A DNA stretch of 64,000 bases from Endozoicomonas sp. SCSIO W0465 (GTDB lineage Bacteria > Pseudomonadota > Gammaproteobacteria > Pseudomonadales > Endozoicomonadaceae), in assembly GCF_023716865.1 (NCBI RefSeq), contig NZ_CP092417.1, positions 3,574,001-3,638,000 on the forward strand, written 5' to 3'. The position numbers and the translations under genes are program-made. Positions 51,229 to 60,898 of this stretch are shown here, one piece after another. Each line of letters begins with the position of its first letter. Positions within the stretch are counted from its first letter, which is position 1. Below the pieces are notes generated by a model. The model had not been told where the DNA came from. It saw only the letters and a program-made list of their open reading frames with translations, and searched no databases.

Positions 51229-52887
51229 ATGGAACGCGAATCCATGGCATTTGATGTCGTTATCGTGGGCGCAGGCCCTTCCGGTTTGTCGGCCGCTTGT
51301 CGTCTGATGCAATTATCACAGGAACAAAATACAGAGCTCAGTGTCTGTGTTGTAGAGAAAGGCTCTGAAGTAGGAGCACACATTCTTTCCGGTGCCGTTT
51401 TTGAGCCAACTGCCCTGAATGAATTATTCCCGAATTGGAAAGAGCTCGGTGCCCCATTAAACACTCCAGTTTCATCCGATGAAATTTATGTACTTCGCTC
51501 AGAAGTAAAATCGATAAAAGTACCCGATCTTTTTGTGCCGAAAACCATGCACAATACAGGTAATTACATCATCAGTCTGGGGAATCTCACTCGTTGGCTG
51601 GCAGAACAGGCTGAATCGCTTGGCGTTGAAATTTTTCCGGGCTTTGCTGCCCAAGAGGTGTTGTTTAATGACGATGGCAGCGTAAAGGGGGTCGCCACTG
51701 GAGACATGGGCATTTCAGCTGCTGGCGAAAAAAAAGACAGCTTTATGTCAGGCATGGAGCTTCATGCCAAATATACCCTCTTTTCCGAAGGTTGTCGTGG
51801 ACACCTGGGCAAACAGCTTATTAGCCGCTTCGATCTTGATGAGGGGCGTGATCCTCAGCATTACGGCATCGGTATCAAAGAGCTTTGGGACGTTGCGCCA
51901 GAAAAACACCAACAGGGTTTGGTTGTTCACACCGCAGGCTGGCCACTGGCTGAAAGTGGCTCAACGGGCGGAGGGTTCCTCTATCACCTTGAGAATAACC
52001 AGGTAGTACTGGGCCTCATTACTGACTTGAGCTATTCAAATCCGCATCTTAGCCCCTTTGAAGAATTCCAGAGATTCAAAAAGAGTCCGGTTATCAAACA
52101 ATATCTGGAAGGTGGAAAACGTGTTTCTTACGGAGCAAGAGCGCTGGCCAAAGGCGGTCCACAGTCATTGCCTGAAATGGCCTTCCTTGGCGGACTCCTG
52201 ATTGGTTGTGACGCAGGAACCATGAACGGCGCAAAAATCAAAGGCTCACATACCGCTATGAAGTCAGGAATGATTGCTGCTGAAGCGGTTTTTAAAGCTG
52301 TCAGTGAAGGTTCTGAAGGTGGCAATAAGCTGGATTCGTTTGATGAGGCATTCAGAACGTCCTGGCTTTACAAAGAATTGCATCAGCAGCGGAATTTTGG
52401 TCCGGCCATGCATAAGTTCGGCAATCTCTTTGGCGCAGCCTTTGCCTTTACGGACCTAAATATCTTCAATGGTAAATTACCATTTACCCTGCATGACAGA
52501 ACTCCGGATTATGCTCAGCTTGAACCCGCTGCAGAGTCTACCCCTATTAACTACCCGAAACCCGATGGCGTTATCACATTTGACCGTTTGAGCTCAGTTT
52601 TTCTCTCTAATACCAACCACGAAGAAGATCAGCCCTGCCACCTGCAGCTTGCAGATGCAGTTATTCCTCTAAAGCAAAACCTTCCAGTCTATAACGAACC
52701 TGCACAAAGGTATTGCCCTGCAGGAGTTTATGAAATTGTTGTTGATGAGGGTACTGCCGAAAAACGGTTTCAGATCAACAGTCAGAACTGCGTCCACTGT
52801 AAGACGTGTGACATCAAAGACCCGGCACAGAATATTACCTGGATTGCACCAGAAGGAGCTGGCGGCCCGAATTACCCTAATATGTAA
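51229..52887 (+). CDS. Electron transfer flavoprotein-ubiquinone oxidoreductase
   Basis: Full-length ETF-QO (552 aa). The FAD-binding GAGPSGLSAACRL lies at residues 15-27, followed by EKGSEVGAHILSGAVFEP; the ubiquinone-binding region includes GGFLYHLENNQVVLGLITDL. The [4Fe-4S] ferredoxin-like C terminus shows RYCPAGVYE and NCVHCKTCDIKDP, supplying the four cysteines. The enzyme passes electrons from ETF, reduced by acyl-CoA and amino-acid dehydrogenases, to ubiquinone at the inner membrane. GGGAGGAAGCTCATC precedes the ATG; a second ATG five codons later is possible. The gene is intact, and the upstream IS1380-like element may have affected its promoter. ETF subunits are not in the window. 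Confidence 0.93.
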   Translation: MERESMAFDVVIVGAGPSGLSAACRLMQLSQEQNTELSVCVVEKGSEVGAHILSGAVFEPTALNELFPNWKELGAPLNTPVSSDEIYVLRSEVKSIKVPDLFVPKTMHNTGNYIISLGNLTRWLAEQAESLGVEIFPGFAAQEVLFNDDGSVKGVATGDMGISAAGEKKDSFMSGMELHAKYTLFSEGCRGHLGKQLISRFDLDEGRDPQHYGIGIKELWDVAPEKHQQGLVVHTAGWPLAESGSTGGGFLYHLENNQVVLGLITDLSYSNPHLSPFEEFQRFKKSPVIKQYLEGGKRVSYGARALAKGGPQSLPEMAFLGGLLIGCDAGTMNGAKIKGSHTAMKSGMIAAEAVFKAVSEGSEGGNKLDSFDEAFRTSWLYKELHQQRNFGPAMHKFGNLFGAAFAFTDLNIFNGKLPFTLHDRTPDYAQLEPAAESTPINYPKPDGVITFDRLSSVFLSNTNHEEDQPCHLQLADAVIPLKQNLPVYNEPAQRYCPAGVYEIVVDEGTAEKRFQINSQNCVHCKTCDIKDPAQNITWIAPEGAGGPNYPNM

Positions 52888-52907
52888 TCATCGTACATAA
52901 GGGCGGA

Positions 52908-53519
52908 TCAACCGCCCTCTACAAATCCCAACGAATAATCTCTTCCCTGACTGCTGATTTTTAACTCGATCCCACCTCCTGCATCAACTTCTCTAGCCTC
53001 TTCAATTAATTGGTAAAAGACATTTCGGTTAACTAACGCATTCAATCGATCCCTGACTCTGATGTAAGGTACAAGCTCACCAGTTGCTTTGTGCTTCATC
53101 ATTTGCAAAGGATGCTCTCTATCCAACACCACCTCATCGCCCACATTGGTACTGAACAAGTACTCAGGACCGTTTGAGCCATCGCGAACCTCTGCAGAAA
53201 CCGCAATAAATGGTACATCATCAACCTGAATTCTCACTTTTTCCACCGGAGTGACCAGGTAGTAGTGACCATCATCATCATGCCTGAGAACTGAAGCAAA
53301 TAGTCTCACCATTGATTCCCTGCCAATAGGGGAGCCGTTGTAGTGCCATCGACCATCCCGACTGATGCGCATATCAATATCACCACAGAAAGGAGGGTTC
53401 CAGCTGTGAACAGGAGGCAACTCTTTCTTTTTTTTCAAAAACTGTAGATGTGAAACGATATTGTCCGGATTAGATTGGCTGCTCACAAAACATTCTCCCA
53501 AGCTGGCTGTTCGGCCCAT
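52908..53519 (-). CDS. DUF1285-family protein, 203 aa
   Basis: The block PPFCGDIDMRISRDGRWHYNGSPIGRESMVRLFASVL followed by YYLVTPVEKVRIQVDDVPF is characteristic of the DUF1285 family, common in gammaproteobacteria and without an established biochemical role. The protein is soluble and beta-rich, with usual length plus a short N-terminal extension of about 20 residues before SNPDNIVSHLQ. It converges with the ETF-QO gene, 20 bases apart. Intact. Confidence 0.85.
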   Translation of the reverse strand: MGRTASLGECFVSSQSNPDNIVSHLQFLKKKKELPPVHSWNPPFCGDIDMRISRDGRWHYNGSPIGRESMVRLFASVLRHDDDGHYYLVTPVEKVRIQVDDVPFIAVSAEVRDGSNGPEYLFSTNVGDEVVLDREHPLQMMKHKATGELVPYIRVRDRLNALVNRNVFYQLIEEAREVDAGGGIELKISSQGRDYSLGFVEGG

Positions 53520-53680
53520 TATTCTGTTTTATTCGGGAATAACAATTTTTTGATGATTTAGTGGACACTTGTATTTAACCATTTGAAAACATGAAAAAAA
53601 TGTCAAATTTATCTCTATTTATAATTTATATAACAACAAATGCTAACATAAAGAAATAAGAATTGGCTCAGGACTGGAGC

Positions 53681-54577
53681 ATGAAACTCTTCAAAATGGT
53701 TGCGGGATGTCTTACTGACTGGCTGAGCCGTAATGTTCAGAACACGGGAAGCCCCCTGTGTGATTTTGAACGTGTCAGGCACGAAATTAAGCCCTGCGAT
53801 GTCCTGTTGGTGGAGGGAAGATCCCGAGTTAGTCAAGTCATTAAACAAACTACTCAGAGTCCATGGTCACATGCCATGCTTTACATCGGTCGACTCCATG
53901 ATATTGAGGATGACACAATTCGCCAGGTGGTCAGTGAGTCCTATGGAGGCTCCCCCGATGAACAACTGGTTATTGAGAGTGAACTGGGAATTGGTACCGC
54001 AATCCAGCCCTTGAAAAACTATGAAGGGGAGCATTTGCGTATATGCCGCCCTAAAGGGTTGAGTTATAGCGATAGCCAGAAAGTCATACACTACGCGACC
54101 AGTCGGCTGGGTATGGATTATAACGTCCGGCAGATTCTTGATCTTGCCAGATTCTTCTTCCCCTACTCTTTTCTCCCCAGAAGACTTGGCTCCTCACTGT
54201 TTCAACACTCTCCGGGTCAGGAAACAAAAACCGTTTGCTCAACCATGATTGCAGAAGCCTTTAGTTTTATTCATTTTCCCATCCTGCCTTTGGTTAAACA
54301 TGATGGTGAATCTGGCGTACAACTTTTTCAACGAAATCCTAAGCTTTGCACTCCCAGTGATTTTGATTACTCTCCCTACTTTCAGATTATCAAGTATCCA
54401 TTTCTGGATTACAGTCATCATGCAGATTATCGACTACTACCTTGGCATGGCCAGAGAGTGCTCGAGGGACGAGAAGCAGATTTTTACATGTCCTCCCAGC
54501 AAATCGAGCAACTACAGAAAGAAAGCGCTGTAGATCATGAAATCTCGCGTGATGCAACCTCATTCCACCCACCTTAA
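53681..54577 (+). CDS. YiiX/YebB-like NlpC/P60-type hydrolase, C terminus cut by IS end
   Basis: The permuted papain-like fold of the YiiX family is suggested by IKPCDVLLVEGRSRVSQVIK, PWSHAMLYIGR with the catalytic histidine, a glutamate-rich strand and TVCSTMIAEAFSF with the catalytic cysteine. Such enzymes hydrolyse amide or ester links in the envelope or in lipids. The start is placed at ATG 53681 after CAGGACTGGAG; TTG 53663 is possible. The last residue Pro and stop are supplied by the IS1380-like end beginning at 54572, so a short native C terminus may be missing. Single gene with its own upstream AT-rich region. Confidence 0.75.
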   Translation: MKLFKMVAGCLTDWLSRNVQNTGSPLCDFERVRHEIKPCDVLLVEGRSRVSQVIKQTTQSPWSHAMLYIGRLHDIEDDTIRQVVSESYGGSPDEQLVIESELGIGTAIQPLKNYEGEHLRICRPKGLSYSDSQKVIHYATSRLGMDYNVRQILDLARFFFPYSFLPRRLGSSLFQHSPGQETKTVCSTMIAEAFSFIHFPILPLVKHDGESGVQLFQRNPKLCTPSDFDYSPYFQIIKYPFLDYSHHADYRLLPWHGQRVLEGREADFYMSSQQIEQLQKESAVDHEISRDATSFHPP

Positions 54578-54799
54578 GTCCCGCTTAACGAATTGAAAAA
54601 GAAAGGCTAAAGGGATTGAAAGAAGCGTTCCCTGTGCTGTTCAGACAAAATACCTCCAGAGCGGTTAGTAAAACCATGACATTAACGCTCCCGGATAACC
54701 GGCAGTATTCCGTTAATTTTGATCGTCCAAATGGTGCTCCCGTAGAGGCCCAGCAGGTTATGCCGTTTGCCTATCCAGAGGACAGCGACCATTACCTTC
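54572..54799 (+). mobile_element. Remnant of an IS1380-like left end
   Basis: CCTTAAGTCCCGCTTAA and the following 85 bases resemble, with divergence, the leaders of the elements at 46802 and 56168 (for example CCCTGTGCTGTTCAG). After about 54660 the similarity ends. A short open frame (54616-54834) has no recognised family and is not called as a gene. Confidence 0.6.
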
Positions 54800-55897
54800 T
54801 TACCCTTCGATTATTGACTTTCCAGTCAATCTGAGAGGCGGAGGGGGGAGAGGAAAAATGGATATTGATTCAAGCTCACTATTCTTGGCTTTATTCGATT
54901 CTCTTATAAAAGCGGTAGCTTGCTTACCAGCAATTTTTGCTTGTTCTCTATCACCGGTATTCTTGAAAACTTCATAGTAAGCCTTCTGATAGGCCTTCCC
55001 TTGCTCGGATTCACGGTAAGCCTTCCGGGTAGCCTTCCCTTTATCAGATTCAAGGTAAGCCTTGCGGCTAACCTTCCGTTTCTCAGACTGTTCGTATGCC
55101 TTGCGGTAAGCCTTCCGTTTCTCAGACTGTTCGTATGCCTTGCGGTAAGCCTTCCGGGTAGCCTTCCCTTTCTCGGATTCACGGTAAGCCTTTTGGGAGT
55201 CCTTATCAGGAGAGCTAGTCAGAGATTCACCAGAAACGGAAGCAGAAGCATTAAAATCAAACTCATTTTCAGAAGATCTATTTTGTTGACACTTTTCACT
55301 ATTGAGTTGTGGAGTAATCATTGCAACCGGTGCTTCAGGCTTGGAAAATGTTTCAATGCGATCTTGACCAGGAATAGGTACTGGTTGATGAAGGTTATTA
55401 TCAATAGAGACTTGCGGGGTTGATTGCCCCATACCTGAAAAACTATTTCCAGCAGTGTTTTTTAATGTTGAATCAAATTGAGGATGATTAGCATTGATAG
55501 AGTGTGACTGAGCATGCGCTTTAACGGCCATACTCCAAACCCGATCGATTCTTAATCCTGATTGACTGGTATAAAGAATATTTTCGTCGCTTTGTTGTGC
55601 CTTGGTTTTATCTGATAAGCCTAATAGCTCACTTCGTTCAGGTTCTTGATGATAAATAACCCTCACCAGCGCTTTTGGAAAGCGGTAATCGCTGAATGGG
55701 TTATGGAAGCTATCACCATACGGATTTAAGGTGTTTAAATGATTGTTTGGTGTAGTTTGTTGAACTTTCAGTCCGAATACCGTGCCATTGCGCTGCGGAT
55801 AGTCATTCAAAACTGAACCGCTACTTGAGACAGCAGGTTTATACGCTTTCTGAACATTTGGATACAAGAAGTGTGAGTTAAAATATGGATTATCCAT
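54800..55897 (-). CDS. KAY-repeat protein 2, 365 aa
   Basis: Paralogue of the protein at 41601. Residues 1-225 are polar and low in hydrophobics, with PVAMITP near 205. Repeats follow from about 235 to 325: KGKATRKAYRKAYEQSEKR, a perfect second KAYRKAYEQSEKR unit (two 39-bp DNA repeats near 55075-55155), SRKAYLESDKGK and further units. The end carries FKNTGDREQAKIAGKQA then FIRESNKAKN, followed by a proline-rich tail. Start ATG at 55897 is inside the last octamer of the leader; a GTG at 55981 would read through the octamers in frame and add 28 residues, a possible phase-variable form. No Shine-Dalgarno. Basic repeats suggest nucleic-acid binding; function unknown. Confidence 0.7.
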   Translation of the reverse strand: MDNPYFNSHFLYPNVQKAYKPAVSSSGSVLNDYPQRNGTVFGLKVQQTTPNNHLNTLNPYGDSFHNPFSDYRFPKALVRVIYHQEPERSELLGLSDKTKAQQSDENILYTSQSGLRIDRVWSMAVKAHAQSHSINANHPQFDSTLKNTAGNSFSGMGQSTPQVSIDNNLHQPVPIPGQDRIETFSKPEAPVAMITPQLNSEKCQQNRSSENEFDFNASASVSGESLTSSPDKDSQKAYRESEKGKATRKAYRKAYEQSEKRKAYRKAYEQSEKRKVSRKAYLESDKGKATRKAYRESEQGKAYQKAYYEVFKNTGDREQAKIAGKQATAFIRESNKAKNSELESISIFPLPPPPLRLTGKSIIEG

Positions 55898-55968
55898 TGA
55901 ATAATTGAATAATTGAATAATTGAATAATTGAATAATTGAATAATTGAATAATTGAATAATTGAATTA
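55895..55968 (-). repeat. Octamer tract, eight TTCAATTA-type units plus TTCAATGG
   Basis: On the plus strand TTGAATAA repeats eight times from 55897 to 55960, followed by TTGAATTA. On the coding strand the tract ends in TTCAATGG with the start codon. A period of eight is not a multiple of three, so unit gain or loss would change the frame of any upstream start. Confidence 0.88.
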
Positions 55969-56060
55969 TAGCTAAGAACACGCCTTCTTATATAAAGTTC
56001 ACCCCTTTCGGGATTCATTCTTCATTTATTTATGTCAACCACGCATAAGGGCTTGCTGTG
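55969..56060 (-). promoter_or_regulatory. Upstream module of KAY-repeat gene 2
   Basis: On the coding strand GGTTGACATAAA, CGAAAGG, AACTTTATATAAG and CTTAGCTATAATTCAA occur in the same order and similar spacing as upstream of the gene at 41601. Confidence 0.55.
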
Positions 56061-57454
56061 GCGATTACGAACGATGACGTTAAGCTATTTGAAAGCCAGC
56101 GCCTTACAGATGGGTAATCGAGCGAATTAATATTGACTGGAATATCAAACATGCCTTTGTCTATCTACCTTAAGTCCCGCTTAATGATTTGAAAATGAAA
56201 GGCTGTGTCGGCTGGAAGGAGCGCCCTCTGTGCTGTTCAGGTAAAATACCTGTGCAAACAACGAAGCACCTGCGAGGTGCAACACAGGGACGCAGTACGA
56301 TGATAATTCCCAAGCCTGAAAAAATCGAGATCGAATTCACTGACGCTAAACTAACCGGTATGGCTGGGGCTCTTTTTATCGCCCGCCTTGCCCGTCGTTT
56401 TAAATTGCCTGAGCAGTTATCAACCCATATCCAGCTCAAAAAACGTAACCGAGGTTGTGATGATAAAGACAGCCTGCTGGGACTGATTTACAACTTCTGT
56501 GCGGGTAACGGACACCTTTCTGATATGGATATTCTGCAAAAAGACAGGCCAACCGTCAGTCTGCTTGGCCTCGAAGATGTCAGAGGCTCAAGGCGAATGG
56601 GAGAGTATCTTTCCCGGTTCAAGGCCGATTCTGTGAAGGCGTTGTACGGCGTTATTCGTGATCTCTGCCGACAGGTAGCCCCCGATGTTATTGAACACGT
56701 CGTTAAGGAGAAAAGTTACCTTCCGATCTTTCTTGATGGAACGGAGATTGAGGTGGATGGCCATCTGTTTCAGGAAGCTAAAGTCGGCTACAGCGGCAGT
56801 CGGCAGTACTGGCTCCACAGTATTTTTATCGGGCACCTGTGGGCCAGTGCCCGCCTCAACCCCTGACTCTTGATCACATCTCTCCAGCGCTGAACTGCCG
56901 GGCTATCTGCCAGGTTTTTACCCGATCCTGCAATTTCGCCCAGCCTTCCCATACCACTAACCAGCCGGGCTGCCCTGTATGCTTTGAATCACCCCAACCA
57001 CCAAGCCGAGCAATCGTTTGAAGCAGCCAAGTGACTGTTGGCGGCTTATCGGGCAACGCTTTTTTTTCATAGGTTAGCCAGAGAACCTGCCATTCATCAT
57101 CACTGACCACCTCATTCGCGAGTGTTTTTTCACTCCAAAGCTTTCTGTCTTTGTGCTGCCTGTCATTCGGTAACATTAATGCTTCACGGATTTGCATTAG
57201 TCTGACAGCGACAAACATTAATATGACCGCAAGTCGTTCAATGTTATCCGGAGATTGCAGACGAAGCCTTTCTACTCCTGCTCCCGATTTCCAAGCCTTA
57301 TGGAACTCTTCTATTCGCCATCGGAGCTCGTAAAATCGAATGATAGAGCGACAGTCTTCGAATGTTTCAATATCTTCAGTTGTCAATAGTACCCAGTGCA
57401 AACGGTCTTCGGAGTCATTGCCAATCTCTTCAGCCGACACAATATTCATAGTTA

Positions 57455-59155
57455 GTTCTCGTCCAAAAACGCATCAGGCAATCATAATTAGATTGTACGT
57501 GCGTTTTGATATTTCCTGAAATTCCAGAGAGCCGCAAAAACTCTTCCCTTTTTTTCTCTAATCTGGGACGGATATTGGAGAAAAACGCGAAAAGCAGGCA
57601 GAAAACATCCTCCCACCATGCTGGAAAGGTACTTTCATGTAGCGTGGAGGTGGCTATCAGGATGGTGCCGGGTGTCTGGCCAGAATCACCAGGTTGTAAC
57701 AGACCACCGATAACCAGCAATGAGAATCAAAACGCTCAGAACCCTTGCAGTGGCAACGTGATAGCCCAAAACATCTCTTTAGCCACGAAATTCCCGCTTC
57801 AATACCTGCCCGGAAGCGAAAGAGCGTTTTATACACATACTGACTTTTAGTCATCTCTTCGACTTCAAGTCCGCGCTTCTTATTAAAAGCTACATCGCTG
57901 ATTCCCATGGCCTTGGCTTTTTCCAAATTAGCGCGACACGCGTATCCGCCGTCACCGCTTGTCTGGCGAGGTACACGACCATAAATTTCTTTTTGTCTTT
58001 CCATCATCGGAATGAATTGGTCCGAATCCGCTGGGTTACCTTCCTCAATAACCAGGTCCAGGATCAATCGACTTTTTCCCTGAACCAGGTTCAGTTTATG
58101 GCCATACTGTACTTGCCGCCTGTCTTTTACGATGATATCCGTATGGGGTTCATACAGGCTAACCACTTTTTCCTGGGCTGGCACCTTTTCACCCTTAAAG
58201 ACCCTGCGCTCTGTCTGGGAGACTATTGCATCCACCAGGGGTAACAGGTGATCCACATCGGCCTGCCACTTGTCGGCATCATCAGCCAGGAGACACTGCC
58301 CCTGCTGACGGGCGTTTGCTAGCGTGACAGTAGCTTCGATAAGTACCTTCCGGGATTTTCGGGTCAACTGCAGCAGTTTTTTATAATGCTGATGCCGCTC
58401 TTCTTTGCCAGCGTAGATGCATTTTCTGGCCGCATCTTTTACGGCTCGGTTGTGATGGGTATATTCATAAAGCGGTGTCGCTGTCAGTGTTTGTCCCCGT
58501 TCCAGCAGCCGACAAATTTCTTTAACGGAACTGGCTAAAAGATCACTGTCGCAAGGAGGTTTGATATCCGATTCGGTGACTGTGCTGTCAATAGCCACAG
58601 TGCGCCCTTTTTCAATACCCTGATCTTTAGCGGTCATTAGCTGACAGTTATTAATCCGTTCCCATGTAGATGCAGTAAGAAGGCTGATGAGCCCATGCAA
58701 ACTGGAGCGACTGGGGCGCTGGTTTGGTTCGAGGCGACAAAAGTCTCGAAAGAGCATGGAGTCCATCAAAACAAACGACAAGTAGTCATAATCACAATTC
58801 AAATACTGTTTCAGGAGTGCCGCACGAAGAACGGATTCTGCTGATAGTCCGTTCCGCCCAGTGTTCTGTTTATCACCAGAACTTAAGTCCTCATAAATCC
58901 AGTCATTGAACTGTGGATGGGCGTCAAGCCATTGCGAGATACCGGAAAGCTGGGAGCAGATTTCATGAGGTACGTAATGGAGTTCCATACTACACTGCGG
59001 GTTGCGTTTTTTGCGCATTTGGAGTCCTCTGTTTTTGGCAATCCCTTATGTTTCTTGCTCTTGGGAAGTTTAGTCGCCAGATAGCAGTAGGGCTCCACTT
59101 AATTTTTCAGGATAAAATCTACAGTTTTCAATTGGTTGTGTTTTTGGACGAGAAC
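57455..59155 (-). mobile_element. DUF772-type IS inside element A, 1701 bp
   Basis: Inverted ends GTTCTCGTCCAAAAAC; the 6-bp target TAGTTA is duplicated at 57449-57454 and 59156-59161. Element B (60300) shows the empty site CATAGTTACCGG. Confidence 0.88.
57657..59018 (-). CDS. IS5/IS1182-superfamily (DUF772) transposase, 453 aa
   Basis: The N-terminal DUF772 domain (LSAESVLRAALLKQYLNCDYDYLSFVLMDS) is followed by a DDE core with VAIDSTVTESDI (first Asp), QTSGDGGYACRANLEKAK (second Asp) and RAGIEAGISWLKRCFGL with the Glu. The middle is a long helical insertion. Exact IS family (IS1182, IS5 or ISNCY-like) is uncertain. Intact, ATG 59018. Confidence 0.83.
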   Translation of the reverse strand: MRKKRNPQCSMELHYVPHEICSQLSGISQWLDAHPQFNDWIYEDLSSGDKQNTGRNGLSAESVLRAALLKQYLNCDYDYLSFVLMDSMLFRDFCRLEPNQRPSRSSLHGLISLLTASTWERINNCQLMTAKDQGIEKGRTVAIDSTVTESDIKPPCDSDLLASSVKEICRLLERGQTLTATPLYEYTHHNRAVKDAARKCIYAGKEERHQHYKKLLQLTRKSRKVLIEATVTLANARQQGQCLLADDADKWQADVDHLLPLVDAIVSQTERRVFKGEKVPAQEKVVSLYEPHTDIIVKDRRQVQYGHKLNLVQGKSRLILDLVIEEGNPADSDQFIPMMERQKEIYGRVPRQTSGDGGYACRANLEKAKAMGISDVAFNKKRGLEVEEMTKSQYVYKTLFRFRAGIEAGISWLKRCFGLSRCHCKGSERFDSHCWLSVVCYNLVILARHPAPS

Positions 59156-60898
59156 TAGTTACCGGTTCCGGCCTGCCGCCTGGCCTTTGCGGCGCCTGTA
59201 TTGTCATCTTCTTTCTTTTGACCTGCAGCGTTGCCTTTCGCTTCTTTCTACCTCCTTTTTGAGGAACCACTATCGTATATTTCCCCAACACTTCAGTCTG
59301 AGCTAAGGAATCAAATAATAAGAGTTCGCCATCCACCAGGATTCTGTTTTGTGTAGCTCTTACAACAAACCGCTGTCGGTTATCCAGTTTGTAGTGCATA
59401 TATTCGTATATATCCGCCTCCCGGTCGCAAACACTGATGATGTCAGGCATTTTACCCCCCATCCTTTGTTCTGTGTTTTCAGAGGCTCTTTGCCACTTAA
59501 AGCTTTCCTTTCCCTCGTAAGGTAGCTGACGACGTTGGTTCTTTTTCCCCCGCTGAACGTCCTCTCTAACCCATCGTTCTTGATCAATAAGCCCAATGCT
59601 TCGCTCTGTATCCGCATCAACCAAGAAGACAGAGTGGACGTGGAATCCTCTGGTTTTAGAGCCTTCAGGACCTCCAAGATCACCAAGCTCGGATCTGACA
59701 GCATGTTTATAACCTGACTCTTGATCACATCTCTCCAGCGCTGAACTGCCGGGCTATCTGCCAGGTTTTTACCCGATCCTGCAATTTCGCCCAGCCTTCC
59801 CATACCACTAACCAGCCGGGCTGCCCTGTATGCTTTGAATCACCCCAACCACCAAGCCGAGCAATCGTTTGAAGCAGCCAAGTGACTGTTGGCGGCTTAT
59901 CGGGCAACGCTTTTTTTTCATAGGTTAGCCAGAGAACCTGCCATTCATCATCACTGACCACCTCATTCGCGAGTGTTTTTTCACTCCAAAGCTTTCTGTC
60001 TTTGTGCTGCCTGTCATTCGGTAACATTAATGCTTCACGGATTTGCATTAGTCTGACAGCGACAAACATTAATATGACCGCAAGTCGTTCAATGTTATCC
60101 GGAGATTGCAGACGAAGCCTTTCTACTCCTGCTCCCGATTTCCAAGCCTTATGGAACTCTTCTATTCGCCATCGGAGCTCGTAAAATCGAATGATAGAGC
60201 GACAGTCTTCGAATGTTTCAATATCTTCAGTTGTCAATAGTACCCAGTGCAAACGGTCTTCGGAGTCATTGCCAATCTCTTCAGCCGACACAATATTCAT
60301 AGTTACCGGTTCCGGCCTGCCGCCTGGCCTTTGCGGCGCCTGTATTGTCATCTTCTTTCTTTTGACCTGCAGCGTTGCCTTTCGCTTCTTTCTACCTCCT
60401 TTTTGAGGAACCACTATCGTATATTTCCCCAACACTTCAGTCTGAGCTAAGGAATCAAATAATAAGAGTTCGCCATCCACCAGGATTCTGTTTTGTGTAG
60501 CTCTTACAACAAACCGCTGTCGGTTATCCAGTTTGTAGTGCATATATTCGTATATATCCGCCTCCCGGTCGCAAACACTGATGATGTCAGGCATTTTACC
60601 CCCCATCCTTTGTTCTGTGTTTTCAGAGGCTCTTTGCCACTTAAAGCTTTCCTTTCCCTCGTAAGGTAGCTGACGACGTTGGTTCTTTTTCCCCCGCTGA
60701 ACGTCCTCTCTAACCCATCGTTCTTGATCAATAAGCCCAATGCTTCGCTCTGTATCCGCATCAACCAAGAAGACAGAGTGGACGTGGAATCCTCTGGTTT
60801 TAGAGCCTTCAGGACCTCCAAGATCACCAAGCTCGGATCTGACAGCATGTTTATAACCCAGGGTTGTCGGTGTTTGTCAACATAGTTGTCGCCTCAAC

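Noticed and set aside
54616..54834. 72-codon open frame after the YiiX-like gene
   Set aside because: It begins in an IS remnant, has no recognised family and no good ribosome site.
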